64,000 nt of DNA, from NCBI RefSeq assembly GCF_900142065.1, contig NZ_FSRJ01000002.1:744001-808000 (forward strand), written 5' to 3'. The position numbers and the translations under genes are program-made. Numbering within the stretch: position 1 is the first letter of the stretch; each line of letters starts with the position of its first letter. The DNA is from Agromyces cerinus subsp. cerinus (GTDB lineage: Bacteria; Actinomycetota; Actinomycetes; Actinomycetales; Microbacteriaceae). The notes under the pieces are model-generated. The model made no database searches. It was not told the DNA's origin and was given only the letters and a program-made list of their open reading frames with translations. This document shows, piece by piece, positions 16,697 to 25,427 of this stretch.

Positions 16697-16716
16697 CATG
16701 GGGAGTGCTCCCCATG
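16697..16716. promoter_or_regulatory. 20-base palindromic element, copy 1 (operator candidate)
   Basis: CATGGGGAGTGCTCCCCATG is an inverted repeat (9-base arms, 2-base centre) that begins 16 bases after the FHA gene stop and ends 118 bases before the WXG100 start. Close relatives occur at 25859-25878, 30105-30124 and 30785-30804, all inside the island. It could be an operator, or a short terminator stem without a T-run. Confidence 0.5.
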
Positions 16717-16834
16717 GGCCGGCCGCCGATCGCCGGGTAACGTACAGGTTGTCGGGTCGAAGGCGTTCCATTGAGCGGATGCCACGGCACGACGTGTGAA
16801 CCTGAACGTTCCTGTTGATCCCACGGAGGAAACC

Positions 16835-17128
16835 ATGGCGGAAATCCGCGTCACTTCTGACTCGCTGGCCGGTGTCGCCGGACAGCTCTCGAGCGGCTCG
16901 CAGTCGATCGAGTCGCAGCTGTCGAACCTGAAGTCGCTGGTCGAGGGCCTGATCTCGGGCGACTGGTCGGGCACGGCATCGCAGAGCTTCAACGAGCTGT
17001 ACTCCCAGTGGGACCAGGCCGGCCTGCAGCTGAAGGAGTCCCTCCAGGGCATCAGCGACCTGCTCAACCAGGCTGCGCTCTCGTACGAAGACAGCGAGAA
17101 CGCGATCGCCGGCACCTTCAACGGCTGA
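16835..17128 (+). CDS. WXG100 family secreted protein (EsxA-like)
   Basis: 97 residues, ATG 16835 with a strong GGAGGA site. Two helices are joined at Trp44-Ser-Gly46, the WXG hallmark, and the C-terminal secretion motif YxxxE is present (Tyr84-Glu88). Length and motif spacing are classical for ESX substrates, which form helical hairpin dimers and are exported by the EssC/EccC motor. It is the first of four consecutive WXG-like genes and probably marks the start of the effector operon. Confidence 0.93.
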   Translation: MAEIRVTSDSLAGVAGQLSSGSQSIESQLSNLKSLVEGLISGDWSGTASQSFNELYSQWDQAGLQLKESLQGISDLLNQAALSYEDSENAIAGTFNG

Positions 17129-17199
17129 CGAACCCCTTTCTCAGGTGCCGACGCGGTCTTCGCGTCGGCGCTTGAGTCGTTCACCCCTCAGGAGCTCGC

Positions 17200-17856
17200 A
17201 TGGTCTATTTCAAGGTACGCGCCGACTCGCTCAGCGAGGTGGCCGCGCTCATCGGAAACGTCATCGTCGCCTTCGACGCGAACCTGGCGGCCGTCGACGG
17301 CACGGTCACGCGAACGGTCGATGCCACCTGGGTCGGTGAAGACGCCGACAAGTTCGGCGAGAACTGGGCGACGTTCGTCGCCCTCTCCGGCCAGGTGCGT
17401 CTCGCGCTGACCGGTCTGCAGCAGGGTCTCATCTCGGCAGACGGCTCCTACACCCGCACCGAGTCCGGCGTCGGCGGCAGCTTCAAGGGCGGCCGGCAGG
17501 GGCTGGTCGCCGTCAAGAACGCCTCGGGCGGGCTCAGCTCGCGGGTCTCCTCCGGTGAGGAGAAAGCGGAAGACATGGCCGAGTTCTTCGGTCGCGACTA
17601 CGCCGGCGACGACGAGGTCGAGCAGTTCGGCGGCGGCATGCTCGGCCCGCGCAAGTCCGGCGGCCAGGCCACCGGCGGTGGATCCGGCGACACCGACGGC
17701 GATGGCGACGACGACTCGATCGGCACGGGCGTGTTCCGCCTCGGCGCCGATGGGGAGCCCGCCGTGGCTCCCGAACAGGTCCTCGGCGCACCGGACTCCG
17801 GTGACGCCTCGGCGCCCGATGCGGCAACGACCGACGGAGAAGAAGACCGTGGCTGA
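17200..17856 (+). CDS. WXG100-like protein with disordered C-terminal tail
   Basis: 218 residues, ATG 17200 with CAGGAG. The first 100 residues are a WXG100-like helical hairpin with Trp44-Val-Gly46. The rest is Gly/Asp/Ser-rich and acidic (TGGGSGDTDGDGDDDS), with no recognisable enzyme domain. Its 3' end overlaps the next WXG-like gene by 8 bp, so the two are translationally coupled and may form a heterodimer. A chaperone or co-secreted partner for the large effector is the likely role, by position. Confidence 0.8.
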   Translation: MVYFKVRADSLSEVAALIGNVIVAFDANLAAVDGTVTRTVDATWVGEDADKFGENWATFVALSGQVRLALTGLQQGLISADGSYTRTESGVGGSFKGGRQGLVAVKNASGGLSSRVSSGEEKAEDMAEFFGRDYAGDDEVEQFGGGMLGPRKSGGQATGGGSGDTDGDGDDDSIGTGVFRLGADGEPAVAPEQVLGAPDSGDASAPDAATTDGEEDRG

Positions 17857-18157
17857 ACAGCAGGCAGACGTCTCGGAGCTGCAGGCTCTCGTGCAGACGA
17901 TGGGTGAGCTCGTGGCGTACTGCTCGGCGCTCAAGCAGGGTGCGAGCGGATTCGCCTACATGCTGCCCAACGAATGGCAGGGCCCTGCGATGCAGGCGTT
18001 CCTCGGCTCGTTCGAGGCCTGGGCGGTCGGTGCGACCTCGCTCGAGGGCGTCGCCGAGTCCCTGCGCCAGCAGGTGGAGACCTCGCACAACTCGTACTCG
18101 ACCACGATCGAGAAGCTGACGACCGACTGGTCCAGCATCGAAGCAAATCTCGGATAG
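17849..18157 (+). CDS. Small WXG100-like protein, putative partner of the effector
   Basis: 102 residues, GTG 17849, overlapping the previous stop. It is a helix-turn-helix protein with Trp43-Gln-Gly45 at the turn, so it belongs to the WXG superfamily. It ends 7 bp before the ATG of the giant effector. This placement, a small WXG partner directly before a long WXG-headed toxin, matches type VII effector/chaperone pairs. Confidence 0.82.
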   Translation: MAEQQADVSELQALVQTMGELVAYCSALKQGASGFAYMLPNEWQGPAMQAFLGSFEAWAVGATSLEGVAESLRQQVETSHNSYSTTIEKLTTDWSSIEANLG

Positions 18158-18164
18158 GGACCTC

Positions 18165-21100
18165 ATGTCGGACAACGTGAAACTCGATCCTGCACGCCTG
18201 GTGCAAGACGGCCAAGAGCTCTACGGCATCGCCAAGACGCTCGACACCGCGATCACCGTGCTGTCGAACCGCCTCGGCGGCAGCGCCGGCATGGCCGGCG
18301 ACGACAACGCCGCCGAGGAGTTCTGCCAGGGCAGTGAGGGCTATGACGCGCTCGCCGGTCCTACGATCGACGGCGTCCGTTCGTTCTCGAACTCGCTGCG
18401 GCTCGTCGACGCCGCGCTCAACAACACCGCCCGCGCCTACGACGCCGCGCAGAAGCCGGGCGCCGGCCTCGACCCCAAGAGCGCTTCGCCACAGCCGGAG
18501 ACCGCCCACTTCGACGAGGACAAGGCGAACCCGCCCAGCGCTCTCGGTGCCGGATGGCCCGGTGCGCTCGGCGAGTTCCAGGAGCTCATCGAGTGGGGAC
18601 TGCAGCAGGTCGGCGTCGTGATCCCGACTGGCGACGAAGACAAGTTGCAGAGCGCGTCAGAGGCGTGGGACGACTTCGCCCAGAGCATTCAGTCCGCGCG
18701 CAGCCAGGTCTCGTCGAGCCTGACGAGCGTGGGCGCGATGACCTTTCCGCAGTCGTCGAAGGTGCTGAGCTGCCGCAACAGCATCAGCTCGGGTCTGCAG
18801 AGCATGGAGACGAACGCCCGCGGCATGCGCGACTGGATCTCCGACTTCCGCACCCAGCTCCGGAACATGCGCGAAGAGCTCGGTTGGTTCCTGAAGCAGA
18901 TGGCGATCGAGATCGCAGCCGAGCTCGCGATCGGCGGCCTGCTGACCGTCGTCACTGCGGGCATCGGTGCCATCGCCACCGCGGCGAAGGTCGGCACCAC
19001 GGTCGTGCGCTGGTGCATCAAGATCGCCAAGCTCATCGACCGGTTGAAGGACTTCCTCCGCGGCATCCGCGGTGTCAAGGGCGCGCTCGTTCGCGGTGGA
19101 CTGCGTGCGGCCAAGGAAGGCCTGCAGGCGGGCCTCGCGAGCGCGATCGCGACGACGAGCGTCAATGCGGCCCGCGCCGACGAGAAGGACTACCAGGCGC
19201 AGGACGTCGGCACGGCGTTCATCTCCGCGTTCGCCGGTGGGGCGGTGGCGTCGCCGGCCTCGAGGCTCCTGGGCGGCAGCGGCGGTCCGGGAATCAAGGC
19301 GGGCACCCGCCAGATCGCCGGCGAGACCGGGGCCGGTGCCATCGACGGCCTCGCGAGCGCCGCAGTCGAGTCGGGCATGACGGGTGGCGAGTTCAACCCG
19401 ATCTCCGCGATGGTGCTCGGCTCGCTCATGGGCGGTGGCTTCACGGCCGTCGGCCGCGGCATCAGCGCCGTCCGCGGTGGTGACTCCGGTTCTCCGGCGG
19501 GCCCTGGAGCCGGGACCCCCGGCACGAACACCTCGGGCGACGGTACGCCGACACCGGGCTCGGGCACTCCGTCGTCGAATTCGAACGGCACTGGCGGCAC
19601 GTCGGTCGACACCGATTCCTCGGGCATTCCGACGCCGGGCTCCGGTGACGGCGGTTCGAGCGGTGCCGGCGACGGCTCGCCGATCGACCTCGGCGACGGC
19701 GGACCCACTCCCGGCGGTTCGGCCGACGGCGGCTCGCCTGACGCGGGTACGCCGAGCTCGCCTGATGCTGGCACGCCTGATGCTGGGACGCCGGATGCGC
19801 CGAGCACGCCTGATGCCGGCACTCCGGATGCGCCGAGCACGCCTGATGCTGGGACGCCGGATGCGCCGAGCACGCCTGATGCTGGGACGCCGGATGCGCC
19901 GAGCACCCCTGATGCTGGGACGCCGGATGCGCCGAGCACGCCTGATGCTGGGACGCCGGATGCGCCGAGCACGCCTGACGCTGGGACGCCGGATGCGCCG
20001 AGCACGCCTGACGCTGGGACGCCGGATGCGCCGAGCACGCCTGATGCTGGAACGCCGGATGCGCCGAGCACGCCTGATGCTGGAACGCCGGATGCGCCGA
20101 GCACCCCTGATGCCGGCACTCCGGATGCGCCGAGCACGCCTGATGCCGGTGCGCCGAGTTCGCCGGATGCGCCGAGCACCCCTGATGCGGGGACGCCGGA
20201 TGCGCCCAGCACTCCGGATGCGCCCAGCACTCCCGACGCCGGCACGCCCGATGTTGCGACACCCGATGCCGGTTCCGCCGATGGGGCGACTCCCGAGGCG
20301 CACTCAGACGGTGCACCCCAGGGCGCTGGCACGCCGGCTGCCACCACGTCGACCTCGAACGCCGATGCTCCCGATGCGCCGGAGTCTGCGGCATCCGATG
20401 CCGATGGCACCGACGTCGACGGCACCAACCTCGACCCGGCCGCCGACGCGGACGGCGAATCCTCCTCCGATGGCGTCGACCTCGGCGACCTCTCACCCGA
20501 GGCCGCAACCGCGATGGCGGGCACCGGTGCCGCTGCTGCGGCGGCAGTGCTGATGCGCCCGACCCTTCCCGGATCGCAGGCGGCCGGCTCGTCGACCTCC
20601 TCCGGCAGCACGACGCAGTCCGCTGCTTCCGATGGGTCGGCGCCGAACGGCTCGACGCCCGATGGTGCGAGCCCCGATGGATCGCCCACCGGTGACGGCT
20701 CGACCCCCGATGGCACGACGCCTGACGGTGGGGCCGGCTCGGGTGCCGACGGCGGAACGCCCGATGCCGACGCGACCCCGCAGCAGAGCACCCGGACCGA
20801 AGCGGAGATCCGTCAGGCGCTGGCGGAGATCAACCCGAACTTCGACCCGCACAACCCCGCGAACGGGTATGCGACGAACTGCGGCAACACCTCGGCGATC
20901 CTGAACGACTTCCTCAACGGCGACTCGACGTCCGAGGCGCCCACCGGCACCCTCGACGTGCCCGAGATGGAGGCGCGGACAGGTCTGCCGCAGACGCCGA
21001 TGACCCCGCAGCAGATCGCCGACTCGCTCACCGCGATGGGCGCCGGCTCGCACTGCGTGGTCGGCATCGACCGGTCCAGCGGCGACGGTCACTGGTTCAA

Positions 21101-23879
21101 TGCCTATTACGACGGCACCCAGGTGTGGTCGCTCGATGCGCAGACCGGCGACATGTCGCCGTGGCCACCGAACGAGCCGAACGCCACCAACTGGGATGCC
21201 TCGATCACCCCGGAGAACGTCGCCAGCCCCGATGGCGCGACGCCTGACGCGACGACACCCGACGGCGCGACGCCGTCGACCGGCGTCGACGCAGGAACGC
21301 CTGAGGGGACGACCGATGACGGAACCAGCGCGGACGCCGACAGCGACGGCCGCGGCCGTCGCTGGCCGAAGTGGACGAGCCAGGCGACGGTTGCCCCCGA
21401 TCATGCGTCAGACGGATCCCAGGGTGCCGGTACCACGTACAACGGCTATCACATCCCCGAACTGACGCCCGAGATCCGTCAGGAGCTCGATGCGCTCGCG
21501 GCGCAGCCTGATTCTCCGATCGTGCGCAACGATGACGGCTCGTTCTCGCTCAAGGAACCGATCGAGGTCGACCCCTTCAACCGCACGAAGGACAACCACG
21601 ATTGGGCCGAGTTCCAGCGGCAGGTCGGTCTGCAGCAGCAAGGGCTCAACGACCTGACCGTGGCCGAGTGGCGGCACAACATCGCCTTCTACGACACGTA
21701 CAACAGGGTTGCACTCACCCAGCAGAGCAATGCGACCAAGGCGCTGTCGGCCGCGGGCGTACCCTTCGCGAAGCCCGCGGTGCTGCACGGCCCCGACCAG
21801 AGCGCGGGAGGCCGGGCGGACCGCTTCGACGGCGCGGGCGACTCCCATGTCAACAGTTCGCTCGGTCCTGCGTGGAGCGGCCGCCGTATCGACGATCTGA
21901 GGGCCGACGTCGCGGGCGCCACGCTCTCCATCGACCCGAAGCTGCTGCCGCACATCAAGCTGCAGGTCGAACTCGGCGCGAAGAACGTCGAGACGGGCGC
22001 CGTGGCGTCGCAGGCCACGCTGACCGCGGCCACTCCGGTGACTTCGGGACCGGGCGCGACCTCGGCCGCGAGCACGGGTACAGGCACCGGTGCAAGCACG
22101 GCAACGCCGGCTGCTCCGACGAGGTCGGGTGCCGCGGTGTCGCCGGAGACGTCGACGCATGCTGTTGACGATTCGTCCACCGATGCGCACGACGGCTCTA
22201 CACCGAACGACGCGGCGCCGCATGCCGACCCGACAGTCACCGACTCGGTGTCGGACGGTGTCGATGATGCAGCTGTGCCTGAACAGACGGCGACCGACCC
22301 GAATGCGAACCCGGAGTCTGCGGATGCGACTCCCGAGACTACGGATGCGAACCCGGAGTCTGCGGATGCGAACCCGGAGTCTGCGGATGCGACTCCCGAG
22401 TCTGCGGATGCGAACCCGGAGTCTGCGGATGCGACTCCCGAGACTACGGACACGGACCCCACGAACGTGGAGCCCGACGAGGCGGACGCTGCCGATGTCG
22501 CCGAGCCCGATCCGTCATCCACGGAACCGGAGGCGGCGGACGCGGACTCTGCGGACGCGGACTCTGCGGACGCGGAGCCTGCGGACGCGGAGCCTGCGGA
22601 TGCGGAACCCGAAGACCAGGCGGTGGTGCCGGAGAGGATGCACGACCCGATCCTCGACGCGCACTTCCCTCACCTGGATGCCCCTGAAGCCCTCAACGTT
22701 TCGATCCGGATGGTCAACGAGGTCGGACTCTGGGCCGACGGCGGCCGCTTCGGCAACAACTGCCACTTCGTCATCAACGCACTCGAGCTGCGTGCCCGTG
22801 GATACGACGTGATGGCCAGTCCAACCGTCATGGGCTCGGTCTCCGACCCGGATGCCGGCACGCATGCCGACTCGTTCGAAGGGCGATACCCGTTTGCGAT
22901 CGCCGCGGACTGGGTGCAGGCGGACGGCAGTGCCCGGGACTTCGAGAATCTCAGCGACTTCGAGGGTGACACGGCGCTGCAGGCGTTGAACGACATGGCC
23001 AGTTCCTGGCCTGTCGGTGCCCGCGGATTCATCACCGGCCACTGGCGCGATGGTGGTGCGCACATCTTCTCCTTCGTGAGGGAGGCCGACGGAGTCAGGC
23101 TGGTCGACGGGCAGGTGAACGACACCGACGCATCCGCCTCGCTCGACGGCATGTTCTTCAACGAGCGCGATTCGGAGCCGTGGAAGGACATCGTCGCGAT
23201 GCGGGTCGACGACCTGGTGCCGACAGCCGAGGTGATCAAGACGTCGACGCCTCGCACCGACGCCGAGTTGACGATGCTGTTGGAGTGGGGCGACAACCCC
23301 GATATGGCAGATCGCCCACAGGCGATGATCGACCGGGAACGAGCGGCGAATGTGCGCCGGCAGGAGCGCAACATCGAGCTGATCGAGGAGCGCCGGAAGA
23401 TCTACGAGGATCCGGAAGCGAGCGACGCCGACCGCGAGCGGGCCCTCGGCGAGTGGCAGGGTCTGTACGACCAGAACGTCCGCTTGGTTGAGGGGCTGAA
23501 GAGGTTCGAGCTCGAGGTCGATCCGCCGAAGGATGCGGTCTCGGACGCAGATGCGAGTGCGGATGCGGCGGCCGATACGGATGCGGATGGCGCCGCTGCG
23601 ACCGATGCGGATGCGGACTCGGACGCGGCTGCTGAGACGGACGACGTTGCGGATGCGGGTGACGCTGCGGATGCGGACGACGCTGCGGATGGAGACTCGG
23701 GCGCTGATGCGAGCGATGCTGGTGACGCCGCGGATGCGGACGACGCTGCTGATGCGGACGACGCTGCTGATGCGGGCGACGCTGCGGATGGAGACTCGGG
23801 CGCTGATGCGAGCGATGCTGGTGACGCCGCGGATGCTGATGCTCCTGCCAATCCGGTCGTCGCCCCTCAAGTGAAGTGA
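18165..23879 (+). CDS. Giant type VII polymorphic toxin with three toxin-like modules
   Basis: 1904 residues, ATG 18165. Residues 1-240 are a helical WXG-like targeting region (GMAGDDNAAEEF turn). About 246-275 is hydrophobic. About 526-692 is an 11-residue PDAGTPDAPST repeat. About 875-1020 is a papain-fold (Tox-PL-like) module with NPANGYATNCGN (Cys906), GHWFNAYYDG (His976) and SLDAQTG (Asp991), suggesting a protease or glutamine deamidase. About 1085-1270 resembles Ntox15 (Tde DNases): QQQGLNDLTVAEW, then HGPDQSAGG with His1208 and Asp1211, then DSHVNSSLGPAW. About 1490-1690 is a second papain-like module: NNCHFVINALELRARGYDV (Cys1533), GGAHIFSF (His1633), LVDGQ (Asp1648). An Asp/Ala-rich tail ends the protein. 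Three warheads in one chain is unusual. No activity is proven; the family calls rest on motif memory. Confidence 0.88.
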   Translation: MSDNVKLDPARLVQDGQELYGIAKTLDTAITVLSNRLGGSAGMAGDDNAAEEFCQGSEGYDALAGPTIDGVRSFSNSLRLVDAALNNTARAYDAAQKPGAGLDPKSASPQPETAHFDEDKANPPSALGAGWPGALGEFQELIEWGLQQVGVVIPTGDEDKLQSASEAWDDFAQSIQSARSQVSSSLTSVGAMTFPQSSKVLSCRNSISSGLQSMETNARGMRDWISDFRTQLRNMREELGWFLKQMAIEIAAELAIGGLLTVVTAGIGAIATAAKVGTTVVRWCIKIAKLIDRLKDFLRGIRGVKGALVRGGLRAAKEGLQAGLASAIATTSVNAARADEKDYQAQDVGTAFISAFAGGAVASPASRLLGGSGGPGIKAGTRQIAGETGAGAIDGLASAAVESGMTGGEFNPISAMVLGSLMGGGFTAVGRGISAVRGGDSGSPAGPGAGTPGTNTSGDGTPTPGSGTPSSNSNGTGGTSVDTDSSGIPTPGSGDGGSSGAGDGSPIDLGDGGPTPGGSADGGSPDAGTPSSPDAGTPDAGTPDAPSTPDAGTPDAPSTPDAGTPDAPSTPDAGTPDAPSTPDAGTPDAPSTPDAGTPDAPSTPDAGTPDAPSTPDAGTPDAPSTPDAGTPDAPSTPDAGTPDAPSTPDAGTPDAPSTPDAGAPSSPDAPSTPDAGTPDAPSTPDAPSTPDAGTPDVATPDAGSADGATPEAHSDGAPQGAGTPAATTSTSNADAPDAPESAASDADGTDVDGTNLDPAADADGESSSDGVDLGDLSPEAATAMAGTGAAAAAAVLMRPTLPGSQAAGSSTSSGSTTQSAASDGSAPNGSTPDGASPDGSPTGDGSTPDGTTPDGGAGSGADGGTPDADATPQQSTRTEAEIRQALAEINPNFDPHNPANGYATNCGNTSAILNDFLNGDSTSEAPTGTLDVPEMEARTGLPQTPMTPQQIADSLTAMGAGSHCVVGIDRSSGDGHWFNAYYDGTQVWSLDAQTGDMSPWPPNEPNATNWDASITPENVASPDGATPDATTPDGATPSTGVDAGTPEGTTDDGTSADADSDGRGRRWPKWTSQATVAPDHASDGSQGAGTTYNGYHIPELTPEIRQELDALAAQPDSPIVRNDDGSFSLKEPIEVDPFNRTKDNHDWAEFQRQVGLQQQGLNDLTVAEWRHNIAFYDTYNRVALTQQSNATKALSAAGVPFAKPAVLHGPDQSAGGRADRFDGAGDSHVNSSLGPAWSGRRIDDLRADVAGATLSIDPKLLPHIKLQVELGAKNVETGAVASQATLTAATPVTSGPGATSAASTGTGTGASTATPAAPTRSGAAVSPETSTHAVDDSSTDAHDGSTPNDAAPHADPTVTDSVSDGVDDAAVPEQTATDPNANPESADATPETTDANPESADANPESADATPESADANPESADATPETTDTDPTNVEPDEADAADVAEPDPSSTEPEAADADSADADSADAEPADAEPADAEPEDQAVVPERMHDPILDAHFPHLDAPEALNVSIRMVNEVGLWADGGRFGNNCHFVINALELRARGYDVMASPTVMGSVSDPDAGTHADSFEGRYPFAIAADWVQADGSARDFENLSDFEGDTALQALNDMASSWPVGARGFITGHWRDGGAHIFSFVREADGVRLVDGQVNDTDASASLDGMFFNERDSEPWKDIVAMRVDDLVPTAEVIKTSTPRTDAELTMLLEWGDNPDMADRPQAMIDRERAANVRRQERNIELIEERRKIYEDPEASDADRERALGEWQGLYDQNVRLVEGLKRFELEVDPPKDAVSDADASADAAADTDADGAAATDADADSDAAAETDDVADAGDAADADDAADGDSGADASDAGDAADADDAADADDAADAGDAADGDSGADASDAGDAADADAPANPVVAPQVK
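19783..20145 (+). repeat. Tandem 33-bp coding repeat in the effector
   Basis: About eleven nearly identical 33-bp units encode PDAGTPDAPST in frame, with a few degenerate units on each side. Differences between units are mostly single bases, for example GCTGGGACG versus GCCGGCACT. It forms a Pro-rich spacer between the membrane-active N-terminus and the toxin modules and is likely to vary in copy number. It is not a CRISPR array, since there are no unique spacers. Confidence 0.9.
23679..23837 (+). repeat. 99-bp direct duplication in the acidic tail of the effector
   Basis: A segment of about 58 bp beginning at 23679 recurs almost exactly at 23778, giving a 99-bp period inside the Asp/Ala-rich tail (DAADGDSGADASDAGDAADAD occurs in both, apart from minor changes at the ends). 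It marks recent slippage or unequal recombination at the very end of the toxin gene. Confidence 0.8.
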
Positions 23880-23893
23880 GAGAGACTGGGAAC

Positions 23894-24184
23894 ATGGTGA
23901 CGATCCAAGAGGCACGGTCTCTGCTCGAGCAGTATTTCGTTTCGCATCCCCCTGCAATCTCAGGCGAGCTGTACATCGCACCTGAGTGGTACGAGGATGC
24001 CTCCGACTTCCTGCCCGTGTGGGGTGCGCGAGAGTTCCTGGTCGACGGCCGGGAGGCGTTCGCACGGTGGGACAACCGTGTGATCTTCATCGACAAGCAG
24101 ACCGGTGAGGTTCACGAGGGGATGCGCAACCTGCACGTCAAGAAGGTCAACGCGATGTCGCAGGTCGCAGCGCCGGTTAACTGA
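23894..24184 (+). CDS. YrhB/Imm35-like immunity protein, copy 1
   Basis: 96 residues. ATG 23894 is chosen because the protein then aligns from its first residues with the paralogue at 29440 (TIQEARSLLEQYFVSHPPAISG versus TIHEARRALEQYFVEHPPAISG, compared in parts). The middle has DFLPVWGAREFLVDG, and the end has DNRVIFIDKQTGEV, a pattern I associate with the YrhB/Imm35 immunity family. It lies 14 bp after the toxin stop, the classical place for the cognate immunity gene, and the family is often paired with papain-like toxins. Pairing with one of the two papain-like modules is inference. Confidence 0.7.
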   Translation: MVTIQEARSLLEQYFVSHPPAISGELYIAPEWYEDASDFLPVWGAREFLVDGREAFARWDNRVIFIDKQTGEVHEGMRNLHVKKVNAMSQVAAPVN

Positions 24185-24236
24185 GTGCACGGACCATCTG
24201 GATTCGGCTTCCGGTCATGAGGGAATTGGAGGAGTC

Positions 24237-24614
24237 GTGCTCGAAGCAGCGACCGTGACATTCGTCGAAGAGGCGACCGCCCTGGCGCCGGAGGCACTGG
24301 CAGAGGCGTTCGGCCGCCTGGTGGCACTGCGACGTGAAGGCGGCAAGGAGGCGAGCCGTGCCGCGGTCCCTTCGGCAGCTGAGAACTCCGAGCTCGACCA
24401 CGAGATCCGCAGTGCCCTGCTTCCGCGCGCAGCCGAACTGGATGCCGTCCACATGGGGCTGCACTCCGATGCCCGGGCTGCGATCTCGACGACGGCTCGC
24501 GCGATTCTCAAGCGCGGCAAGCTCACACCCGAGCAGTACCGGGTGCTGGTCGAACCGTTCGTCGGCAGCGGGGTGGAGATTCCGCGCCACCCGAGTCAGG
24601 ACGCCGAGAACTGA
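24237..24614 (+). CDS. Family B immunity-array protein, copy B1
   Basis: 125 residues, GTG 24237 with GGAGGAG directly upstream. All-helical and soluble, with no signal peptide. Conserved family B blocks are EGGKEAS, SELDHEIRSALLPRAAELD, GLHSDARAAIS and TPEQYRVLVEPFV, ending VEIPRHPSQ. I do not recognise the family. Seven related genes lie in this window, all between immunity genes, so an immunity or orphan-immunity role is likely from context only. Confidence 0.65.
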   Translation: MLEAATVTFVEEATALAPEALAEAFGRLVALRREGGKEASRAAVPSAAENSELDHEIRSALLPRAAELDAVHMGLHSDARAAISTTARAILKRGKLTPEQYRVLVEPFVGSGVEIPRHPSQDAEN

Positions 24615-24661
24615 GCGGGCGCCGACGGCGTCGAGGTACCCCCGCACGCCGTGCACTTCCG

Positions 24662-24693
24662 TAGAGTTGCGAGTGATGCCTGACCGTCGGTGA
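24662..24693 (+). promoter_or_regulatory. -10 box and 5-codon mini-ORF before copy B2
   Basis: TAGAGT at 24662-24667 is followed 8 bases later by ATG 24676 and a tiny frame MPDRR ending TGA at 24691-24693, 13 bases before the B2 start. It looks like an internal promoter with a leaderless mini-ORF, comparable to those at 30303 and 31507 but without sequence similarity to them. Confidence 0.3.
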
Positions 24694-24706
24694 CCCGCAG
24701 GAGAGG

Positions 24707-25090
24707 ATGATCGTCGTGGACACCCGGAGATTGGATCGCTTCCTCGCATCCGTGCAGCAGCTGACGCCAACAGATTTTGTCACGGTCAGCGAGGGGGCGC
24801 GCGCCACGGGAACTTCGGTTCGAACCTCGGCGCGGAAGGCGGCGAAGCTCTCGGCGGCCGACCGAAGTGCCCTCGACAAGCGGGTTCGCGATGCATTCGT
24901 TCCCATGCTGGGGCGATTCCATGCCGATCCGAGCGCGGATCTCCATGACGCGATCATGGACACGATGACCGCCGCACTCGGTGTCGTGCAACAGGCGAAG
25001 CTCTCCGAGGAGCAGTACGGGGTGCTCACCCATCCCTTCATTATCGTGGGCGCCGAAGTGCCACCGTGGGCGCCGGGCCCCGCATCGTGA
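24707..25090 (+). CDS. Family B immunity-array protein, divergent copy B2
   Basis: 127 residues from ATG 24707 (AGGAG at 24699-24703); GTG 24716 is an equally reasonable start with better spacing. It keeps the family B frame (KLSAADRSALDKRVRDAF, LSEEQYGVLTHPFIIVGAEVPP) but has lost the GGKEAS and LHSDA blocks. Its stop overlaps the start of the next gene as GTGA. Unrecognised family; immunity role inferred from neighbours. Confidence 0.6.
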   Translation: MIVVDTRRLDRFLASVQQLTPTDFVTVSEGARATGTSVRTSARKAAKLSAADRSALDKRVRDAFVPMLGRFHADPSADLHDAIMDTMTAALGVVQQAKLSEEQYGVLTHPFIIVGAEVPPWAPGPAS

Positions 25091-25362
25091 ACGACGAGAT
25101 CGCTCCAGTGCGCAGGTTCCGGCTGCACCGCGACGACCGGATCGTGATGGAGATCGTCGGTGAGCCTGGCCTACTCGTGAGCACCTCGACGACGCCCCCG
25201 CCCCCGGGTGCAGCCGCCGTCATGCATCCGTTCGCAACCGCGAGCTTCCACTCGCCATCCTTCGAGGGCAGGCTCGGCGTCCTTCTCCGTGAGGCAGCCG
25301 ATCTCGATGCCTTCCTCGATGCAGCGAGACGCATCGGCTTCGTCATCGAAGAAGACGAATGA
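25087..25362 (+). CDS. Family A small immunity-array protein, copy A1
   Basis: 91 residues, GTG 25087 in a 4-base overlap with the B2 stop. Family A blocks are RRFRLHRDDRIVMEIVGEPG, LLVSTSTTPPPP, HPFATASF and LLREAADLDAFLDAARRIGF. A full paralogue is at 30829 and a truncated one ends at 30243. Mixed alpha/beta pattern, no membrane helix. I do not recognise the family. It always lies next to a family B gene, so the two may act as a pair. Confidence 0.6.
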   Translation: MNDEIAPVRRFRLHRDDRIVMEIVGEPGLLVSTSTTPPPPGAAAVMHPFATASFHSPSFEGRLGVLLREAADLDAFLDAARRIGFVIEEDE

Positions 25363-25427
25363 TCGTTCCGCGCTTCAGGCTTCTTGCGACCGAGCGATAG
25401 CCTGTCATGCAGGATTCGAGGAGGACG

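Noticed and set aside
17747-17756. ATGGGGAG inside the gene at 17200 as another palindrome copy
   Set aside because: Only one arm is present, within coding sequence; the second arm is missing.
19783-20145. CRISPR-like regular repeats
   Set aside because: The units are 33-bp in-frame coding repeats without unique spacers, and translate as PDAGTPDAPST.
18657-20791. Long minus- and plus-frame alternatives across the effector repeat region
   Set aside because: Low-complexity GC-rich repeats keep all frames open; only the 18165 frame joins the WXG region to the catalytic modules.
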